Assembly: GCA_022703745.1 (NCBI GenBank)
Contig: JAKLDB010000001.1
Location: forward strand, 1 to 51,766
Direction of reading: 5' to 3'
Origin: Patescibacteria group bacterium
GTDB lineage: Bacteria > Patescibacteriota > Kazan-3B-28
Length of the DNA: 51,766 bases
Shown: in pieces, positions 49,950 through 51,766 of the stretch
Numbering within the stretch: position 1 is the stretch's first letter
How the letters are laid out: each line of letters begins with the position of its first letter
The notes under the pieces: generated by a model
What the model was told of the DNA's origin: nothing
The model's database searches: none
The model's input: only the letters and a program-made list of their open reading frames with translations
Translations under genes and position numbers: made by a program

Positions 49950-50921
49950 ATGATCTGGCAGATTCTTATTGGTGCGTTACTGCTATTCCTCGTAGTTTAT
50001 GTGGTGATAGCGAAGAAGATATCGATGATTCCATCGTCGGTGTTTGTAATGACGTTACTGGGGGTGATAGTGGGGCTTTCTATCGGGACGCTGGTTTCCT
50101 TACCTCTCGCTAAAATGTCAGGAGTGTGGGGGGTTTGGTTGCCACTACTGGTAAACATTTTTACGGTAGCTTTGACTACTACTTTTTTTTACAACCAAAG
50201 AGAAAAGATTGGGGCTTCTCTAACTCAATTTTTTTCGTTGATGGATACTTTGGTGAAGGAGACAAAAAAGTTACGGAGAGATACTCCGGGTGGATTGGTG
50301 GAGGGGGGAATAGTGCTTGATACTAGTGTGATTATTGATGGGAGAATAGCGGATTTGGTAAAAATCGGGTTTGTTTCGGGAAAGCTAATATTGCCCAGAT
50401 TTGTTTTGGATGAGTTGCAGCTGGTAGCAGACTCGGAAGAAGCTATTCGACGCAATAAAGGCAGAAGAGGATTGGAAGTTTTAGATGAACTTAGACACGA
50501 GCGTAATGTCCGATTGGATGTAGTGGATGACGATTTCATCACTGAACCAGATGTGGATTCGAAGATTATTCGGTTGAGCAAGAAATATCATGCTCGGTTG
50601 ATGACAGTGGACTACAATCTTAATCGGGTGGCAAGAATCCAGAACGTGGTCGTTTTGAATATCAACGAACTTAACAATGCTCTTCGTCCTGTGGTATTGC
50701 CTGGAGAAGCGATGAAGCTTAGGGTAATACAATCAGGGAAAGACGTTGGTCAGGGCGTAGGGTATCTAGATGACGGCACAATGGTGGTGGTGGAAGGGGG
50801 AGATCGGTCTATTGGGCAGGAAATTGAAGTGGTAGTGACCAGGGTGTTTCAGACCGTAGCTGGCAAAATGATTTTCACAATGCCAAAGGATAAGTACCAA
50901 GAGAGAAGAAGAGTGATATAA
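49950..50921 (+). CDS. PIN/TRAM-domain membrane protein (YacL family)
   Basis: A 323-aa protein with three or four N-terminal membrane helices (residues 1-100). A PIN domain follows (about 120-240): GIVLDTSVIIDGRIADL at the start, FVLDELQLVADSEE next, and VDYNLNRVARIQ with the other acidic ligands. A C-terminal TRAM domain follows (GQGVGYLDDGTMVVVEGG). The order matches YacL of Bacillus. The PIN metal ligands appear intact, so RNase activity is plausible, but the cellular role is not established. It starts 47 bases after clpC and ends before the hairpin-promoter element. Confidence 0.9.
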   Translation: MIWQILIGALLLFLVVYVVIAKKISMIPSSVFVMTLLGVIVGLSIGTLVSLPLAKMSGVWGVWLPLLVNIFTVALTTTFFYNQREKIGASLTQFFSLMDTLVKETKKLRRDTPGGLVEGGIVLDTSVIIDGRIADLVKIGFVSGKLILPRFVLDELQLVADSEEAIRRNKGRRGLEVLDELRHERNVRLDVVDDDFITEPDVDSKIIRLSKKYHARLMTVDYNLNRVARIQNVVVLNINELNNALRPVVLPGEAMKLRVIQSGKDVGQGVGYLDDGTMVVVEGGDRSIGQEIEVVVTRVFQTVAGKMIFTMPKDKYQERRRVI

Positions 50922-50943
50922 ATTACGGTAGTTGACTAAGAGA

Positions 50944-50965
50944 CTGCTTTCTTGACTGAAAGCAG
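50944..50965 (+). terminator. Hairpin after the YacL-type gene, with -35 box in its loop
   Basis: A perfect 8-bp stem (CTGCTTTC, 50944-50951, with GAAAGCAG, 50958-50965) is followed by ATTTTG. The 6-base loop is exactly the -35 hexamer of the next promoter, so terminator and promoter overlap. Confidence 0.7.
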
Positions 50966-50980
50966 ATTTTGTGGTATAAT
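50952..50980 (+). promoter_or_regulatory. Consensus promoter of the secreted IPT/TIG-type gene
   Basis: TTGACT (50952-50957) and TATAAT (50975-50980) at exactly 17 bases, about 30 bases before the ATG at 51011. The -35 hexamer lies in a hairpin loop. Confidence 0.85.
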
Positions 50981-51010
50981 GAACAATAAAATTAAAACAA
51001 AAACAGCTTG

Positions 51011-51766
51011 ATGAAAATCAGCTTCAATCGTCATAAATTATTGCAATGGCTAGAGCGCGAGTTGTGTGCTGTTTTGGCAGTTTTGGTTTTAGTGGGTGGC
51101 TTGGTATGGACTACTCAAGCAGGGACGACTGCCGATATAGAAGTGTCTATTAGCGTACTTCCTGCAGCTGGGACAATTCAGCTTAATGTACCTAACGGTG
51201 GTGAAAGCTGGGAGATTGGAACTTCACACAATATCGAATGGGTTGCGGGTGCGGGAATAACCGATGTCAAGTTGGAACTGCAACGAACTACTGGTGGAGC
51301 TTGGGAAACAATCGTAGAATCGGTAGCGGTTACCCCAGCTAGCTATCCATGGACAGTCACTGGAGCAGCTACTGCTACTGCAATTGTGAAAATTAGTGAT
51401 GCCACAAATCCCGCCATTACAGATGTCAGCAACGGGGTATTTGCTCTTACTGAAGCGGTAGTTCCGCCCGTAATACCAACTCCTGGTGGTGGCGGTGGTA
51501 GTGGTGCTTTTGTGCTTTCTCCCGCTCTTTCTAGCGTGGTCCCAAGTTCGTTTGTTAACACAACGGAAGTGACATTGGATGTATTTGGTTCTAACTTTGA
51601 ATACAATACAGTTTTTAAATTGGGCGATTCTAGTTTGAGAATGTTGTGGACGGGTAATCATTCACATGTTCGGCTAAAGGTGCCAAAAGGTTTTCGTCCA
51701 GGCGAATATGTCTTAGCTGTGTACAACAGCAACGGTACGTTAGCAACCTGGGATAAGAAGATAAAA
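51011..51766 (+). CDS. Secreted IPT/TIG-domain protein, 3' truncated by window
   Basis: Open to the last base, so the protein is incomplete (252 residues visible). A basic start leads to a signal-type helix (about residues 19-38; VLAVLVLVGGLVWTTQAGT). A domain of about 90 residues follows (VPNGGESWEIGTSHNIEWV) resembling Ser-Thr-rich Kre9/Knh1-like beta-sandwiches. A Gly-rich linker (GGGGGSGAF) then leads to an IPT/TIG-like Ig domain (SVVPSSFVNTTEVTLDVFGSNF). It is probably a cell-surface or released protein. The promoter upstream is near consensus, suggesting high expression. Function unknown. Confidence 0.85.
   Translation, partial: MKISFNRHKLLQWLERELCAVLAVLVLVGGLVWTTQAGTTADIEVSISVLPAAGTIQLNVPNGGESWEIGTSHNIEWVAGAGITDVKLELQRTTGGAWETIVESVAVTPASYPWTVTGAATATAIVKISDATNPAITDVSNGVFALTEAVVPPVIPTPGGGGGSGAFVLSPALSSVVPSSFVNTTEVTLDVFGSNFEYNTVFKLGDSSLRMLWTGNHSHVRLKVPKGFRPGEYVLAVYNSNGTLATWDKKIK

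Noticed and set aside
1..51766. CRISPR arrays, insertion sequences or prophage
   Set aside because: No spaced direct repeats, transposase, integrase or phage structural genes were seen on either strand.

Overview
The window looks like a chromosomal segment of a Candidate Phyla Radiation (Patescibacteria) bacterium. The evidence is compact, overlapping genes, a reduced DNA polymerase I, many membrane-anchored proteins of unknown function, and a PrgI/VirB4/VirB6-type secretion gene set of the kind common in that group. TGA is used as a stop (mutM, valS, galU), so the code is standard and the UGA-recoding lineages are unlikely. No transposase, phage gene, CRISPR array or rRNA was seen, and no stretch over 300 bases lacks a gene. 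A lineage within the CPR cannot be named from the sequence alone.

Layout. 1-9.8 kb: end of recF, then a minus-strand run (mutM, polA, a SIMPL-domain protein, a murE-like ligase, a FemAB-type transferase), then tsaD and valS on plus. 9.8-19.1 kb: a seven-gene minus-strand operon with a consensus promoter at 19106-19134. It encodes a large VirB6-like membrane protein, PrgI, a TraC/VirB4-N-like protein, VirB4, a calcium-repeat surface protein, a PilB/GspE-type ATPase and a small anchored protein. 19.2-22.7 kb: two divergent membrane proteins (PEGA plus propeller; coiled coil plus large outside domain). 22.7-24.1 kb: a tRNA block (Ser-TGA, Arg-ACG, Ser-GCT, Ser-CGA) enclosing tadA, whose product makes the inosine that Arg-ACG needs. 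24.1-27.4 kb: a minus-strand run hsp20, galU, extracellular solute-binding protein, VirB2-like pilin, then a second VirB2-like pilin.

27.5-39.3 kb: a SpoIID-domain secreted protein, comF, a GHMP kinase lacking its C-terminal motif, trpS, a nucleotidyltransferase-like protein, an O-antigen-ligase-like membrane protein, a DUF4870-like protein, tRNA-Ala, an Ig-like surface protein, leuS broken by a one-base frameshift, and a small membrane protein. 39.3-51.8 kb: dnaE, a secreted lipase/propeller protein, rplS with a long acidic tail overlapped by rnhB, nusA, clpC, a YacL-type PIN/TRAM protein and the start of a secreted IPT/TIG-type protein.

The genes form two themes. One is core information processing (polA, dnaE, recF, mutM, nusA, rplS, rnhB, clpC, tsaD, tadA, three aminoacyl-tRNA synthetases). 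The other is a cell-surface programme: a single-membrane-type secretion or pilus machine with two candidate pilins, a VirB4 motor and a PilB-type motor in the same operon, plus wall and surface polymer genes. The combination of VirB4 and PilB motors with calcium-repeat proteins, together with the nearby solute-binding protein/pilin operon, is the best candidate for an undescribed system. Several genes have a -10 box only 6-10 bases before the start codon, suggesting leaderless mRNAs.
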